From the NCBI GenBank assembly GCA_029936815.1, contig JAPYRX010000002.1, forward strand, positions 1-64,000: a stretch of 64,000 nucleotides of DNA. Reading direction: 5' to 3'. The translations under genes were made by a program, and so were the position numbers. How positions within the stretch are numbered: position 1 is the stretch's first letter; every line of letters starts with the position of its first letter. The DNA comes from Dehalococcoidia bacterium (GTDB lineage Bacteria > Chloroflexota > Dehalococcoidia > Lucifugimonadales > GCA-002694895). Under the pieces are notes generated by a model. It did no database searches, had not been told where the DNA came from, and saw only the letters and a list, made by a program, of their open reading frames with translations. This document shows, piece after piece, positions 33,519 to 42,733 of this stretch.

Positions 33519-36500
33519 TTGAAAAACCCATTTAAAATTTTATCATTTCTGAGTTTAGCTGCTCTACTGCTTGTATCATTTGTACAATTTGATACGACAG
33601 AAAATGTAGAAGCTGTAGCTCCTGCTGCCGATAAGGTACTATTCCTGAACTCAAGTTCAGCTAAAGTAACTTATTATAAGCCAGGGGATACTGCGTTATT
33701 CTATATTAATGACGCTGATCTTCAGACAATCAATACAGGTGTAGGATTATGGACAAGCCTAACAACTGCTGTCCAGCACACATCAAGTTACATGATCGGG
33801 TCAACCGTTCTTAGAGCTGACCCTGTAGGAGCAACCGATCCTGATACGCTTGCAGTAGGTATAAATGTTCTTGCCTGCTACGCAAATAGCGTAAGAGGTG
33901 GTTTTGGAGTTGCTGGTTCTCTACAAGGACCATCAGTGAATTTAGCATCAGAGAGCTGTAATGCAGCGTCGGCAGCAGGTTTAGATCTGTCTGGTGGTGC
34001 TAACTCTGGTGACTTTACCATGGGTAAAGTAGGAGATATGGATGATGACAATACTATATTAGCATCATATGATTCTGCTACTCCAGCGAATACGCCATTC
34101 TCACAAGTTCCTTCTGTTAAAATTGGAGCTAATAATGCTACGATTGACAACTATAGTAGTGCGTCTGGTACATTCTCATTAGTGAACGGTGTTAACGCAG
34201 CGGCTGGTGATAATGTTGAAGTTACATTTAAGTATCATTTAACTGATACTTATACTTCTACAACTGGAACAGCTACTGCATCCAACAATAGAGCGAAGAT
34301 TACAAGTACATCTGACCCTATTGGTGAATGGGTAGACATCTCAGAAGTAGCCGCTTACACAGCAGCAGCAGCTAGCAGTGCAACATCTAACAAATATAGA
34401 GGTAAACTCGATTTGAGTAATGATGCATCGAAATCTGCAGCTGGTGACAACAATATATGGGTACAAGAAGCTGATACATTGACTGTAACATTCTATGACA
34501 CTGATCACACAACTGTGATTAACTCTCACTCAGTCACTATAGACGCAACCAACCCTACTATTACTGCTATTTCTCCTTCCGATGGATCTTATATTAAAGA
34601 TACATCACCAACATTGACTTTCTCTATTGGAGATCTTCAAGCTGGTTTGGATACAACAACATTAGGTAACAACGTAGCGTTGTCAATCAGGGGCGAAACT
34701 GCCCATGATGATGATTGTGTTGTTGCTGACTCGGAACTAACATTTACATCTGTAAGTTCTACGGTAATGAATATAAGCTTATCTATAGCTGCCGCAGGAA
34801 CCAAATGGTCTGCTGCTCCAACATATTCTTCAGGCTCAGATTGTGCTGACAGAAATGGTGGTGGTTTTGGTTTAGATACCTCAACTCTACAGGCTTCCGG
34901 TAACTCACACGGTAAAGAATCATACTTTACTATAACTGCTACAGATAAAGCAGGTAACACTAAAACTGTTACTACAACATCTTCAAACTTCAGAATAGAT
35001 AGCGTTGCCCCTGATATGATTTCAGCTGCAACTGGTACATGGTGGGATGCAACCAACCTTGTAGACAAAACTACTGGAGCCGCAATTAAAAATACTGTTA
35101 AAGTGGTTTTCAATGAAGCACTTGACCCAGCATCTGTTTCGATAGATGACTTTGAAGTAGATGATGTAAAGCCTGCTTCATTAGTATTAGGTGGTAAAAA
35201 CAGTAGCGCTTCAACCTGTCTAGCAGGTACGGGTGGCACTTGTGTAAAGAATGAATTTGTTTACCTAACTATGGGGACAGACTTGAGTCCTGACTCAAAA
35301 CCAAAAATTGAAATGGTTGGTAATGTAACTGACTTAGCTGGTAATGCTTTGAAAGCATCATCAAGTGCATCAACCTATCCGGTTGCTGATACTGTAACAG
35401 CTACAGACTCACAGAAGCCATCTATTACTCTTGAGACATTAACAGTTAAAACAGGTACTTTAGCAGACTTATTAGACACTGCTCAAATAACTACTTTAAG
35501 CTGGACAGCGTCAGAGAAATTAAGTGGTTCTTCTACAATAATTAAAATTACAGGTGGTAATACTACTGCAACAGTATCTACAAATGCTGCTGTGACTATG
35601 ACTACCCCTACTACAGGTAGTTTCCTCGCTAAACAAGCTAACGCTCCGTTTAACGCAACAACTACTGGTATTTACGGCATGCAGATCAAGAACGTAGACT
35701 TAGCGTCTAACTCTACAGTATCTGGTATGACCAAAGTTACTGATGAAGATGTTTCTTCACAAATAACTGGAAACGTAGCAGCTTCAGCTGCAATAGCTCT
35801 TAAATTAGCTAATTGGCCTATTGCTGACGCAGATGCTGACGGATCAATTATGGATGACTTCGCTATAAGTGTTGACGGCGTAGCTTACACACTTACCGAC
35901 GATCCAACAGAAGGTTGTGGAGACGTTGAAGCAGGAGCTACATTCGCTATTACTAACTTTGATTTTAGTGAAAATGAAAAAGTTAATACATGCGTAGGTA
36001 ATGCAATAACAGCTACATCTATAGTTAAAGTAACTTATCATTATGCAAACGCTTCAAACGTTGTCGAAATTGATACAGCTGGTCCTACTCTAACGTTCGA
36101 CCCTGCTGGTGGAACTTCCACTGAGAAGTCGAGACCTTATGTAAGCATTATCGCTGACGACGATGAGTATGCTGACGATACATACACTACAGTAACTATT
36201 ACAAAAGCAACTCTTAAGAGTCCTAGTGGAGTAACTACCGATATTAGCGGTAACTTAACTTCAGCTGACAATAAGAGATTCATATATGCTCCAACAGCAG
36301 ATATGGAACTTGGTCAGTGGACTGTTACAGCTCAAGTAACTGATACTGCAGGAAACAAATCAACAGAAACTACTAATAAGTTTACTGTTAAAGCAAGAGC
36401 TAAATTCTCATTAGGCCTAAAAGCTGGATGGAACTTACTCAGCTTACCTAATAACCCATCTGACACTTCTATTGATAGTGTAGTCGGTACAGCTAACGGT

Positions 36501-36959
36501 GTATCAACTGTATACTCATACGAAGGTGGAGCATGGAAGGTAGCTGTGAGAGAGAAATCAGCCGGTGCATGGGGAGCTTTTGCCGGATCCTTAACAACCA
36601 TGGAAGGTCACAAAGCTTATTGGGTTAAGTCTGCTGACTTCCAGTCACTAAAGATTGATATACCTGCATTAGTAGGTGGAGCTTCCGGAAGTGATACACC
36701 TCCAACACCTCCAACAATTCCTGTAAATGTTGGATGGAACATGGTGGCTGCTGTTGATACTAGTGGGTTATTGAAAGATGACGCAACTGTTTCAACAATC
36801 AAAGTATACTTAACTGGATTAACAGTTACTAAGATATACGAATACGATACAGCAGGCGGATCTTGGACAGGATATGCATCAGATGACTCATCCAACAACA
36901 TTAAAGTTGGTAGAGGTTACTGGTTGTATGCAACCAAGTCTGGTACTCTTGTACCGTAA
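33519..36959 (+). CDS. large exported surface (S-layer-like) protein with C-terminal GWN modules
   Basis: I prefer the TTG at 33519, five bases after GAGGGGGT; the ATG at 33504 has no ribosome site and would put that sequence inside the gene. The product is about 1146 aa with a signal peptide (about 1-33, KILSFLSLAALLLVSF, cleavage near VEA-VAP). The mature chain is Thr/Ser/Ala/Asp-rich, with Big-like repeats (TITAISPSDGSYIKDTSP, TATDKAGNTKT, TDTAGNKSTET). The C-terminus has two modules starting GWNLLSLPNNP (about 969) and GWNMVAAVD (about 1071), each ending GxxYW. Codons are richer in G/C than its neighbours, as in very highly expressed genes. It is likely the main cell-surface layer or adhesin. 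Confidence 0.85.
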   Translation: MKNPFKILSFLSLAALLLVSFVQFDTTENVEAVAPAADKVLFLNSSSAKVTYYKPGDTALFYINDADLQTINTGVGLWTSLTTAVQHTSSYMIGSTVLRADPVGATDPDTLAVGINVLACYANSVRGGFGVAGSLQGPSVNLASESCNAASAAGLDLSGGANSGDFTMGKVGDMDDDNTILASYDSATPANTPFSQVPSVKIGANNATIDNYSSASGTFSLVNGVNAAAGDNVEVTFKYHLTDTYTSTTGTATASNNRAKITSTSDPIGEWVDISEVAAYTAAAASSATSNKYRGKLDLSNDASKSAAGDNNIWVQEADTLTVTFYDTDHTTVINSHSVTIDATNPTITAISPSDGSYIKDTSPTLTFSIGDLQAGLDTTTLGNNVALSIRGETAHDDDCVVADSELTFTSVSSTVMNISLSIAAAGTKWSAAPTYSSGSDCADRNGGGFGLDTSTLQASGNSHGKESYFTITATDKAGNTKTVTTTSSNFRIDSVAPDMISAATGTWWDATNLVDKTTGAAIKNTVKVVFNEALDPASVSIDDFEVDDVKPASLVLGGKNSSASTCLAGTGGTCVKNEFVYLTMGTDLSPDSKPKIEMVGNVTDLAGNALKASSSASTYPVADTVTATDSQKPSITLETLTVKTGTLADLLDTAQITTLSWTASEKLSGSSTIIKITGGNTTATVSTNAAVTMTTPTTGSFLAKQANAPFNATTTGIYGMQIKNVDLASNSTVSGMTKVTDEDVSSQITGNVAASAAIALKLANWPIADADADGSIMDDFAISVDGVAYTLTDDPTEGCGDVEAGATFAITNFDFSENEKVNTCVGNAITATSIVKVTYHYANASNVVEIDTAGPTLTFDPAGGTSTEKSRPYVSIIADDDEYADDTYTTVTITKATLKSPSGVTTDISGNLTSADNKRFIYAPTADMELGQWTVTAQVTDTAGNKSTETTNKFTVKARAKFSLGLKAGWNLLSLPNNPSDTSIDSVVGTANGVSTVYSYEGGAWKVAVREKSAGAWGAFAGSLTTMEGHKAYWVKSADFQSLKIDIPALVGGASGSDTPPTPPTIPVNVGWNMVAAVDTSGLLKDDATVSTIKVYLTGLTVTKIYEYDTAGGSWTGYASDDSSNNIKVGRGYWLYATKSGTLVP

Positions 36960-36982
36960 CTAACTTAAACAATAGTTAAGTT

Positions 36983-37021
36983 AAATAACAGAGACCTCCC
37001 AAGTGGAGGTCTCTGTTATTT
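36983..37021. terminator. strong hairpin terminator after the surface-protein gene
   Basis: A perfect 17-bp stem (36983-36999 with 37005-37021, core AACAGAGACCTCC) and a 5-base loop CAAGT. T-rich on the right and A-rich on the left, 23 bases after the surface-protein stop. The following anchored surface gene starts 19 bases after it, so that gene may be expressed only by readthrough or by processing. Confidence 0.88.
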
Positions 37022-37039
37022 TAAGAGGAGATTCTCTAA

Positions 37040-38143
37040 ATGATTTTACGCACTTTTACCAAATATATTCCACTTGTTTTATCTCTCATTATATTTTTTA
37101 ACATTTCTTATGATTCTATTCACGCCTCCCCGCCATTACTTCCAATGGTTCTTTCTGGTGAAATCACTGTTAAATCAAATAAATCCTCTGATAATCAAAT
37201 TTTATTTGCACAAATTTTAAATACTGATAATTCCGTTCTTTTTACTTCACAATCCGTTATTGTAAAAAATAATAATTATATTGCTTTGACTATAGGCCCT
37301 TTAGATTCTGTTACTGTTGGTAAAACCGTAAGATTTTTATTTATGTGCGGTGATTATCCATGTAAGGAATACGCTGAACAAACTATACCTTTTCAACAAG
37401 CTAAAGTAATATTTCGTTATAATTTAATTTTCGAAAACGTTCCCCCTTCTCAATCCGAACTTCAGGCTGCAGCTGTTAAAGCAAAAGTTGATTCTGATGC
37501 TAAAGCTGCTGCCTTAGCTAAAGAACAAGAAATAATATCTAAAGCAACCGCAGAAGCCAAAGCAGCCGCAGAAGCCAAAGCAACCGCAGAACCCAAAGCA
37601 ACCGCAGAACCCAAAGCAAAGGTAGATCTTGACGCTGCAACTTCAACACAATCAAATACCCATTCTAAACCTTTAGCTGATATTAAAGCCTATCCTTCGG
37701 TATATTCTGGTATCTTAGTGGCTGCTGGTACATCTATACCTTCTGGTGCTATCTTAAAAGCCCAAATTGGTGATTATATATCTTCACCTGCATTGATAAA
37801 GGGTAACAACTTTCAAAATCTTGTTATTTCACCTGATATGACTGAATATATTGGCGAACCAATTACTTTCTACTTAAATGATGTTAAATCGGAACCCACA
37901 AATGAAACATATGTTCCTGGAGTAACATCCGAAGTCACATTGGCATTTATTGGATTGCCTAGTAATCAAGACCCAAAGAATGATATAGCTGTTTCTGAGA
38001 AGCCTCAGTCGAAGACAGAACAATCTTCAGGTTCTGGTTGTTCATTAGTATCAGCTCGAAATAATAACAACTATTCAGGACTTATCTCTTTTGCCTTCAT
38101 GCTACTTATACCATTGTCTGCTTATAAAAGAAGTAAAAAATAG
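37040..38143 (+). CDS. exported protein with duplicated beta domain and C-terminal GC-TM-basic sorting tail
   Basis: The 367 aa product has a signal peptide (about 1-29, cleavage near IHA-SPP), a beta domain (about 37-135), an Ala/Lys/Glu-rich linker with 6-residue repeats (ATAEAK/ATAEPK, about 165-195), and a second, similar beta domain (about 222-315, opening YSGILVAAGTSIPSGA). The end is SSGSGCSLVS, an Asn-rich stretch, a hydrophobic helix and KRSKK. This tripartite tail resembles cysteine-type C-terminal sorting signals (Synerg-CTERM / MYXO-CTERM style). GAGG precedes the ATG. It lies just after the main surface protein and is probably part of the same envelope layer. Confidence 0.75.
   Translation: MILRTFTKYIPLVLSLIIFFNISYDSIHASPPLLPMVLSGEITVKSNKSSDNQILFAQILNTDNSVLFTSQSVIVKNNNYIALTIGPLDSVTVGKTVRFLFMCGDYPCKEYAEQTIPFQQAKVIFRYNLIFENVPPSQSELQAAAVKAKVDSDAKAAALAKEQEIISKATAEAKAAAEAKATAEPKATAEPKAKVDLDAATSTQSNTHSKPLADIKAYPSVYSGILVAAGTSIPSGAILKAQIGDYISSPALIKGNNFQNLVISPDMTEYIGEPITFYLNDVKSEPTNETYVPGVTSEVTLAFIGLPSNQDPKNDIAVSEKPQSKTEQSSGSGCSLVSARNNNNYSGLISFAFMLLIPLSAYKRSKK
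37544..37615 (+). repeat. four 18-bp tandem repeats in the linker of the anchored surface protein
   Basis: Units GCAACCGCAGAAGCCAAA at 37544, 37562, 37580 and 37598, with one or two substitutions, encode ATAEAK/AAAEAK/ATAEPK/ATAEPK. Copy number could vary by slippage, changing stalk length. Confidence 0.88.
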
Positions 38144-38149
38144 ATAAAA

Positions 38150-38851
38150 TTATTTCGACTTGTTAAGTAGTACTATTCTTTTATCTTTGGGGATATTGTT
38201 AACTGTTACATTAAGTTTATTGAGATTAGATTTGTCTTTTACCCCAAAAGCAATCCTGCTATTTTCGTATACTTGTTCTTCATTATACGATTCTTGTAAA
38301 TCGGAAATTACAATTACCCTATAATCAATATCTGTTGTTAGTTTTTGAAATGTATTTCCATCTTTAGTGCTTATATTAATATGTGGTGTTAGGATTATTT
38401 TAGGATTTTCAGATGACAATTTATTTTTATGGTTTGCAGGAATCGTTTTATTTCCTAGAGAAAGTATTTTTATTCCTTCTACTTGAATTAAATAATATAT
38501 TCCATATTCTCCTGATTTATCATCATCATTGTCTACTATATTAATTTGATTTTGTTCTGTCTCAAAGTCAATAAGTGATTTCTGAACTGGTTTTTCATTT
38601 GTTTCTTCATTATTTTTGTTTTCACTTATTCCATTTGTTTTATTTAGTTTATATCCGATAGATGTGATATAAAAATTGTCAATTTCAAATTCACCAGGAG
38701 AATTAACATTTAATTTATTATTTTTTATTGACACCATAGGATCATTAAACAGTCCTATGTTATATTCGTCTGCCGAATCAGGGTTTGTAATAAGAGTACA
38801 ATTACCTGAAATTATTTTAAGAGAGTTCGAATTTGTTAGGGTTATTTCCAT
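38150..38851 (-). CDS. degenerate metallo-beta-lactamase-fold protein (UlaG/Lactamase_B_3-like)
   Basis: The 233 aa product has the strand order of short UlaG-like MBL proteins: an opening ITLTNSNSLKIISGNCTLI, then NSPGEFEIDNFYITSIGY, and IYYLIQVEGIKILSLGN where active members have a HLGD motif. The metal-binding HxHxDH segment is absent; the space between the first strand and PGEFEI is only about 40 residues. The middle (about 75-110) is an Asn/Glu-rich insert. It probably does not bind metal and may be structural or regulatory. Divergent from dnaJ. Confidence 0.6.
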   Translation of the reverse strand: MEITLTNSNSLKIISGNCTLITNPDSADEYNIGLFNDPMVSIKNNKLNVNSPGEFEIDNFYITSIGYKLNKTNGISENKNNEETNEKPVQKSLIDFETEQNQINIVDNDDDKSGEYGIYYLIQVEGIKILSLGNKTIPANHKNKLSSENPKIILTPHINISTKDGNTFQKLTTDIDYRVIVISDLQESYNEEQVYENSRIAFGVKDKSNLNKLNVTVNNIPKDKRIVLLNKSK

Positions 38852-38952
38852 ATTGATATTTTCTGTTCGATAATATTCATCATTATATCAAACATATCAC
38901 TAACTTTTATATGTTTGTGCCAATATTAATTGAACAGTGATTTCTATTCTTA

Positions 38953-38981
38953 TTCAGATATTTGATTAATTTTAGTATAAT
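38953..38981 (+). promoter_or_regulatory. candidate promoter of dnaJ-prmA-rsmE
   Basis: TTCAGA (4 of 6 to the -35 consensus), a 17-base spacer and a perfect TATAAT at 38976-38981, 29 bases before the dnaJ ATG. No CIRCE inverted repeat is seen, so HrcA control is not indicated. Confidence 0.5.
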
Positions 38982-39010
38982 CTAATATTAAATATTAATT
39001 TTATGGATTT

Positions 39011-40108
39011 ATGGCTAACAAAAGAGATTATTATGAGATTCTTGGTATATCCAAGAATGCAAATGATGAACAAATTAAAGCAGCTTTCAGAAAGAAAGCT
39101 TTAGAATTCCATCCGGATAGAAACAAAGCTGAAGATGCAGAACAAAAATTTAAAGATATAAATGAAGCTTATCAAATTCTTTCAGATTCTGAAAAGAGAT
39201 CTAAATACGATCAATTTGGACATGCAGGAGTTTCTGGAGCAGGTACAGGAGGAGCAGGCTTTGAAGGTGGTTTTGGTGGGTTTGGTGATATATTTGACGC
39301 TTTTTTTGGTGGCTCTCAATCTTCATCTGGTCGTAAATCATCTTACAGAGGGTCAGATTTAGAATACCCAATCAGACTAACTTTTGAGGAAGCCGTTTTT
39401 GGTGGAGAAAAAGCCATAACAATAGAAAAATTATTTCAATGTGATTTATGCAAACCCACAAATTGCTCAAATTGTAATGGAACTGGTCAGATAAAACGTG
39501 CACAAAGAACAATGTTTGGGCAATTTACACAAGTTGTAGGCTGTCAAACCTGTAATGGAACAGGACAATCATTTGATACCAAATGTAATAAATGTCGAGG
39601 AGCGGGTAGATATAAAGATAGTAAAAACCTGTTTGTAACTATACCGCAAGGAATTGACGATGGAATGCAAATAAGATTACAAGGCGAAGGCGAGCCTGGA
39701 TTAGGAGGAGGTGCTAGTGGTGATTTATACGTATTGGTCAAAGTTGAAGAACATAATATTTTTGAAAGATCAGGCAATAATATTGAAATGTCAATTAACT
39801 TAAATATCCCTACATTAGTTTTAGGAGGTACTATTACTATACCTACTATACAAGGGGAAGAAAACTTAACTATAGTTCCAGGGACTCAGTCTGGGCAAGT
39901 TTTTAGAATAAGAGGAAAAGGAATCGTAGATGTTAGAGAGAAAAATAAAAGAGGAGATCAGATCATTACAGTTTATATCAAAATTCCTAAAAAGTTAAAT
40001 AAAGAACAGAGAGATTTATACCAAAAATTACAGATGATAACTGAAGATGACACAAAAAAAAGCGTTTCAGACTGGTTGAAAAACAAGATAAAAGATACTT
40101 TTTCGTAA
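39011..40108 (+). CDS. dnaJ: chaperone protein DnaJ
   Basis: The 365 aa product has a J domain (1-70, with HPD in FHPDRN) and a G/F-rich linker (AGTGGAGFEGGFGGFGD). The zinc centre is CDLC, CSNCNGTG, CQTCNGTG and CNKCRGAG, the first pair lacking GxG. The C-terminal substrate-binding domains end at DWLKNKIKDTFS. It stimulates DnaK. grpE and dnaK are not upstream, unlike the common grpE-dnaK-dnaJ-prmA-rsmE order; only the dnaJ-prmA-rsmE end is kept here. Confidence 0.96.
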   Translation: MANKRDYYEILGISKNANDEQIKAAFRKKALEFHPDRNKAEDAEQKFKDINEAYQILSDSEKRSKYDQFGHAGVSGAGTGGAGFEGGFGGFGDIFDAFFGGSQSSSGRKSSYRGSDLEYPIRLTFEEAVFGGEKAITIEKLFQCDLCKPTNCSNCNGTGQIKRAQRTMFGQFTQVVGCQTCNGTGQSFDTKCNKCRGAGRYKDSKNLFVTIPQGIDDGMQIRLQGEGEPGLGGGASGDLYVLVKVEEHNIFERSGNNIEMSINLNIPTLVLGGTITIPTIQGEENLTIVPGTQSGQVFRIRGKGIVDVREKNKRGDQIITVYIKIPKKLNKEQRDLYQKLQMITEDDTKKSVSDWLKNKIKDTFS

Positions 40109-40152
40109 TTTAAAGAGAGATTGATATTAGTGCTGACAACAAATGGACTGTT

Positions 40153-41004
40153 ATGTCTGTTGATACTCTGAATGAATATGTTGAACCAATTACTGAATTA
40201 TTTACCAAATATATAGATGGTGATATTTATTATTCAACATATGAGGAAAGTAATCATACTAGAACAACGGTTGAAATATGTGCGGAAGGTAATATAAACC
40301 AATCAGACTTTGAGTATGTATCAATAGGTGTTAAATTACTTGGAAATTTAGATGAATTAATTGATTTGACTGTAAAATATATATCTGATGAAGATTTGAA
40401 AATTTATTTCAATACTGTTTATGATCCTATAAAAATTGATTCGATTATGATTTATCCTGAAAATACAAATAATGATTTTAACTATTCATATTTTAATATG
40501 TTGATTAAGCCAGGATTAGGGTTTGGTACCGGAAAGCATCCTACAACAAAATTATGCCTAGAGCAATTGCAGAAAATTGACAACAAATTTGTTTTAGATA
40601 TTGGTACTGGTTCTGCAATATTAAGTATAGCTTCGTTTTTCTTTGGCGCTAGCAAAGCAATTGGATTAGATAGTGATGATATGGCATTAAATAATGCAAA
40701 ATATAATATTTCATTAAATAAACTAAATAGTAAAATCGAATTGATCAAATCAAGTTTTGAAGAATATCTAACAGGAAATTTATTTGACACAGTATATGCT
40801 AATGTTGGGGAATTTTTTTTACATGAGAATATTCAGATTATTTATGATTTAATAAAACCAAAAGGTAATTTAATTATATCTGGATTTAAAGAATCAAGAA
40901 GAAATAAAATTTACAAATTATATTCAAAGAATTTTAAAGTAATAGAATGTAAAAATGAATATGATTGGAGCTGTATGAGGTTGATGAAAAATGAAACAAA
41001 ATAA
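40153..41004 (+). CDS. prmA: ribosomal protein L11 methyltransferase
   Basis: The 283 aa product has a small N-terminal domain and a class I methyltransferase domain with the PrmA signature: GLGFGTGKHPTTKLCL near 122, then VLDIGTGSAILSIA near 146, and YANVGEFFL, where the usual motif is ANIL. It trimethylates L11. The family start K-W-x-x-x is seen just upstream of the ATG (codons for K-W-T-V), so the true start may lie slightly farther 5' at a rare codon. The end overlaps rsmE by 14 bases. Confidence 0.92.
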   Translation: MSVDTLNEYVEPITELFTKYIDGDIYYSTYEESNHTRTTVEICAEGNINQSDFEYVSIGVKLLGNLDELIDLTVKYISDEDLKIYFNTVYDPIKIDSIMIYPENTNNDFNYSYFNMLIKPGLGFGTGKHPTTKLCLEQLQKIDNKFVLDIGTGSAILSIASFFFGASKAIGLDSDDMALNNAKYNISLNKLNSKIELIKSSFEEYLTGNLFDTVYANVGEFFLHENIQIIYDLIKPKGNLIISGFKESRRNKIYKLYSKNFKVIECKNEYDWSCMRLMKNETK

Positions 41005-41743
41005 AATAATTCAAAATCAAAATAGATTTTTTATAGAATTAGATTTTACCGATATTGAACAAATAGAATTTCCAAATAATATTGTTCATCAAATTAATAA
41101 TGTTTTAAAAAAAAGACCTGGAGATCACGTTTTTTTATTTAATGGTAATAAAAAAGAGTATAAAGTCATTTTATCTGAAGTTACTAAAACCAGAGTTACA
41201 GGTTATGTTAAAGATGTTATAGATTTTGATGGCGAGTTGGATATTAATATACATTTATATCAATCTTTAGTGGAATTTGGGAGGATGGAATTGGTAATTC
41301 AAAAATCAACTGAATTAGGGGTTAAGAATATTTTCCCAGTACTATCAGAAAAATGTAAAATCAAAACTTTTTCAGAAAACAAAAAGAATAGATGGCAAAA
41401 TATTATTACAGAATCTAGTGAACAAAGTTTTAGGTCTGAAATAATGAAATTAGAGTCAATTATTGATTTCCCTTCTGCTTGTAAGCTATCAAAAGGGCTG
41501 ACATTGTTTTGCAATGAATACGAAACAGATTTTCATATAAACAAAATTAATCACTCATATTTAATTGAAAATAATATTAAAGATATCTCAATATTTATTG
41601 GCCCGGTTTCTGGATATAGTGATTTTGAAATTCAACTTGCAAACAAATTCCGTTTGCTTAGCGTGAGTTTAGGGCAACGTGTTTTAAGAACAGAGACTGC
41701 TGCTATTGTAGCTGTCTCTGGGATTATGAGTCAATTAGAGTAG
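40991..41743 (+). CDS. rsmE: 16S rRNA m3U1498 methyltransferase
   Basis: The 250 aa product has an N-terminal PUA-like domain (HQINNVLKKRPGDHVFLFNG) and a SPOUT knot with IFIGPVSGYSDFE and LSVSLGQRVLRTETAAIVAV near the end. It methylates U1498 of 16S rRNA with SAM. Third gene of dnaJ-prmA-rsmE and convergent with gpsA, 6 bases apart. Confidence 0.94.
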   Translation: MKQNKIIQNQNRFFIELDFTDIEQIEFPNNIVHQINNVLKKRPGDHVFLFNGNKKEYKVILSEVTKTRVTGYVKDVIDFDGELDINIHLYQSLVEFGRMELVIQKSTELGVKNIFPVLSEKCKIKTFSENKKNRWQNIITESSEQSFRSEIMKLESIIDFPSACKLSKGLTLFCNEYETDFHINKINHSYLIENNIKDISIFIGPVSGYSDFEIQLANKFRLLSVSLGQRVLRTETAAIVAVSGIMSQLE

Positions 41744-41749
41744 GATTTA

Positions 41750-42733
41750 TTATACTTCACCGATAGTCTTTCTGATTAATGTTAATGGGTCTAATTCCTG
41801 ATGACAAACTTTTATCATAAGTTCTATAAACTCTGAATCATGTGACAAAGTATCAGATAAATTTTTCGCCCCATACAGAGTGTCTATTCCTTCTACGATG
41901 TTATTGATTTTTTCATTTATAGAACTTATAGAATTTCGTTCTCCAATTAATTGCCCCGCTCTTCTGTTTCTACTTAATGGGCTATATGAGGATGCTAACG
42001 TATCTCCTAACCCTGACAATCCACTTATAGTTAAAGGTTGAGCTCCTGCGTTCGTTGCTAATTTAACGATCTCACTGAATGCTATACTAATAAATGCCCC
42101 CTTTAAATTGTTACCCAATTGAAGACCATCACATATCCCGGCGCCTATGGTTACAATATTTTTTAGTGCTCCCCCTAATTCTACGCCTGTGATGTCATTA
42201 GAAGGATAAATTTTAAAATGCTTTTTTTCAAGAATATTTTTTAATGCCATAAAAAACTTTTGATTGTGAGTTGCAATTACTGTGCTAGTAGATTTTTTAT
42301 TGTATATTTCATTAGCTAAATTAGGTCCTGATATTACAGCAATATTTTTTTTAACGATTTGTGGTAATTCTTCAGATATCATTTCAGATATTCTTTTACC
42401 TGTTGTTTTTTCAATACCTTTAGAGGCAATTAGAATTTTATGATTAGGTTTTATATAAGGTTTGAGAATATTTAGGTTATGTCTAGTTGTCTGTGAAGGG
42501 AAAGTTAGAATCAATAAGTCAGATTCTGTTACCACTTTATTTGTATCAGATGATAATATGATATTATCTGACAATGAAATTTTTTGGTTAATTTTATTTG
42601 TTCTATTTTCAGATTCGTCTTTGGTTCTGCAAAGTATGGTGATTTGTGTGTTTTGTATAAGGTGTGATAGAGCTTGCCCCCATGTAGTATTTCCAATGAT
42701 AGCAATTGTTGATATTTTAAAATTTTCTTTCAT
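41750..42733 (-). CDS. gpsA: glycerol-3-phosphate dehydrogenase (NAD(P)+)
   Basis: The 327 aa product has an N-terminal Rossmann motif IAIIGNTTWGQALSHLI (the usual GAG is GNT), a catalytic Lys region LGGALKNIVTIGAGICDGL and SGLSGLGDTLASSYSPLSRN. It makes sn-glycerol-3-phosphate for phospholipids, the substrate of PlsY encoded just before it. The start overlaps the end of plsY by 17 bases. GNTTWG is an unusual form of the dinucleotide loop. Confidence 0.93.
   Translation of the reverse strand: MKENFKISTIAIIGNTTWGQALSHLIQNTQITILCRTKDESENRTNKINQKISLSDNIILSSDTNKVVTESDLLILTFPSQTTRHNLNILKPYIKPNHKILIASKGIEKTTGKRISEMISEELPQIVKKNIAVISGPNLANEIYNKKSTSTVIATHNQKFFMALKNILEKKHFKIYPSNDITGVELGGALKNIVTIGAGICDGLQLGNNLKGAFISIAFSEIVKLATNAGAQPLTISGLSGLGDTLASSYSPLSRNRRAGQLIGERNSISSINEKINNIVEGIDTLYGAKNLSDTLSHDSEFIELMIKVCHQELDPLTLIRKTIGEV

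Noticed and set aside
34637-35239. 200-codon minus-strand frame inside the surface-protein gene
   Set aside because: It is a shadow of the GC-richer, Ala/Thr-rich coding strand; no start signal or recognisable domain.
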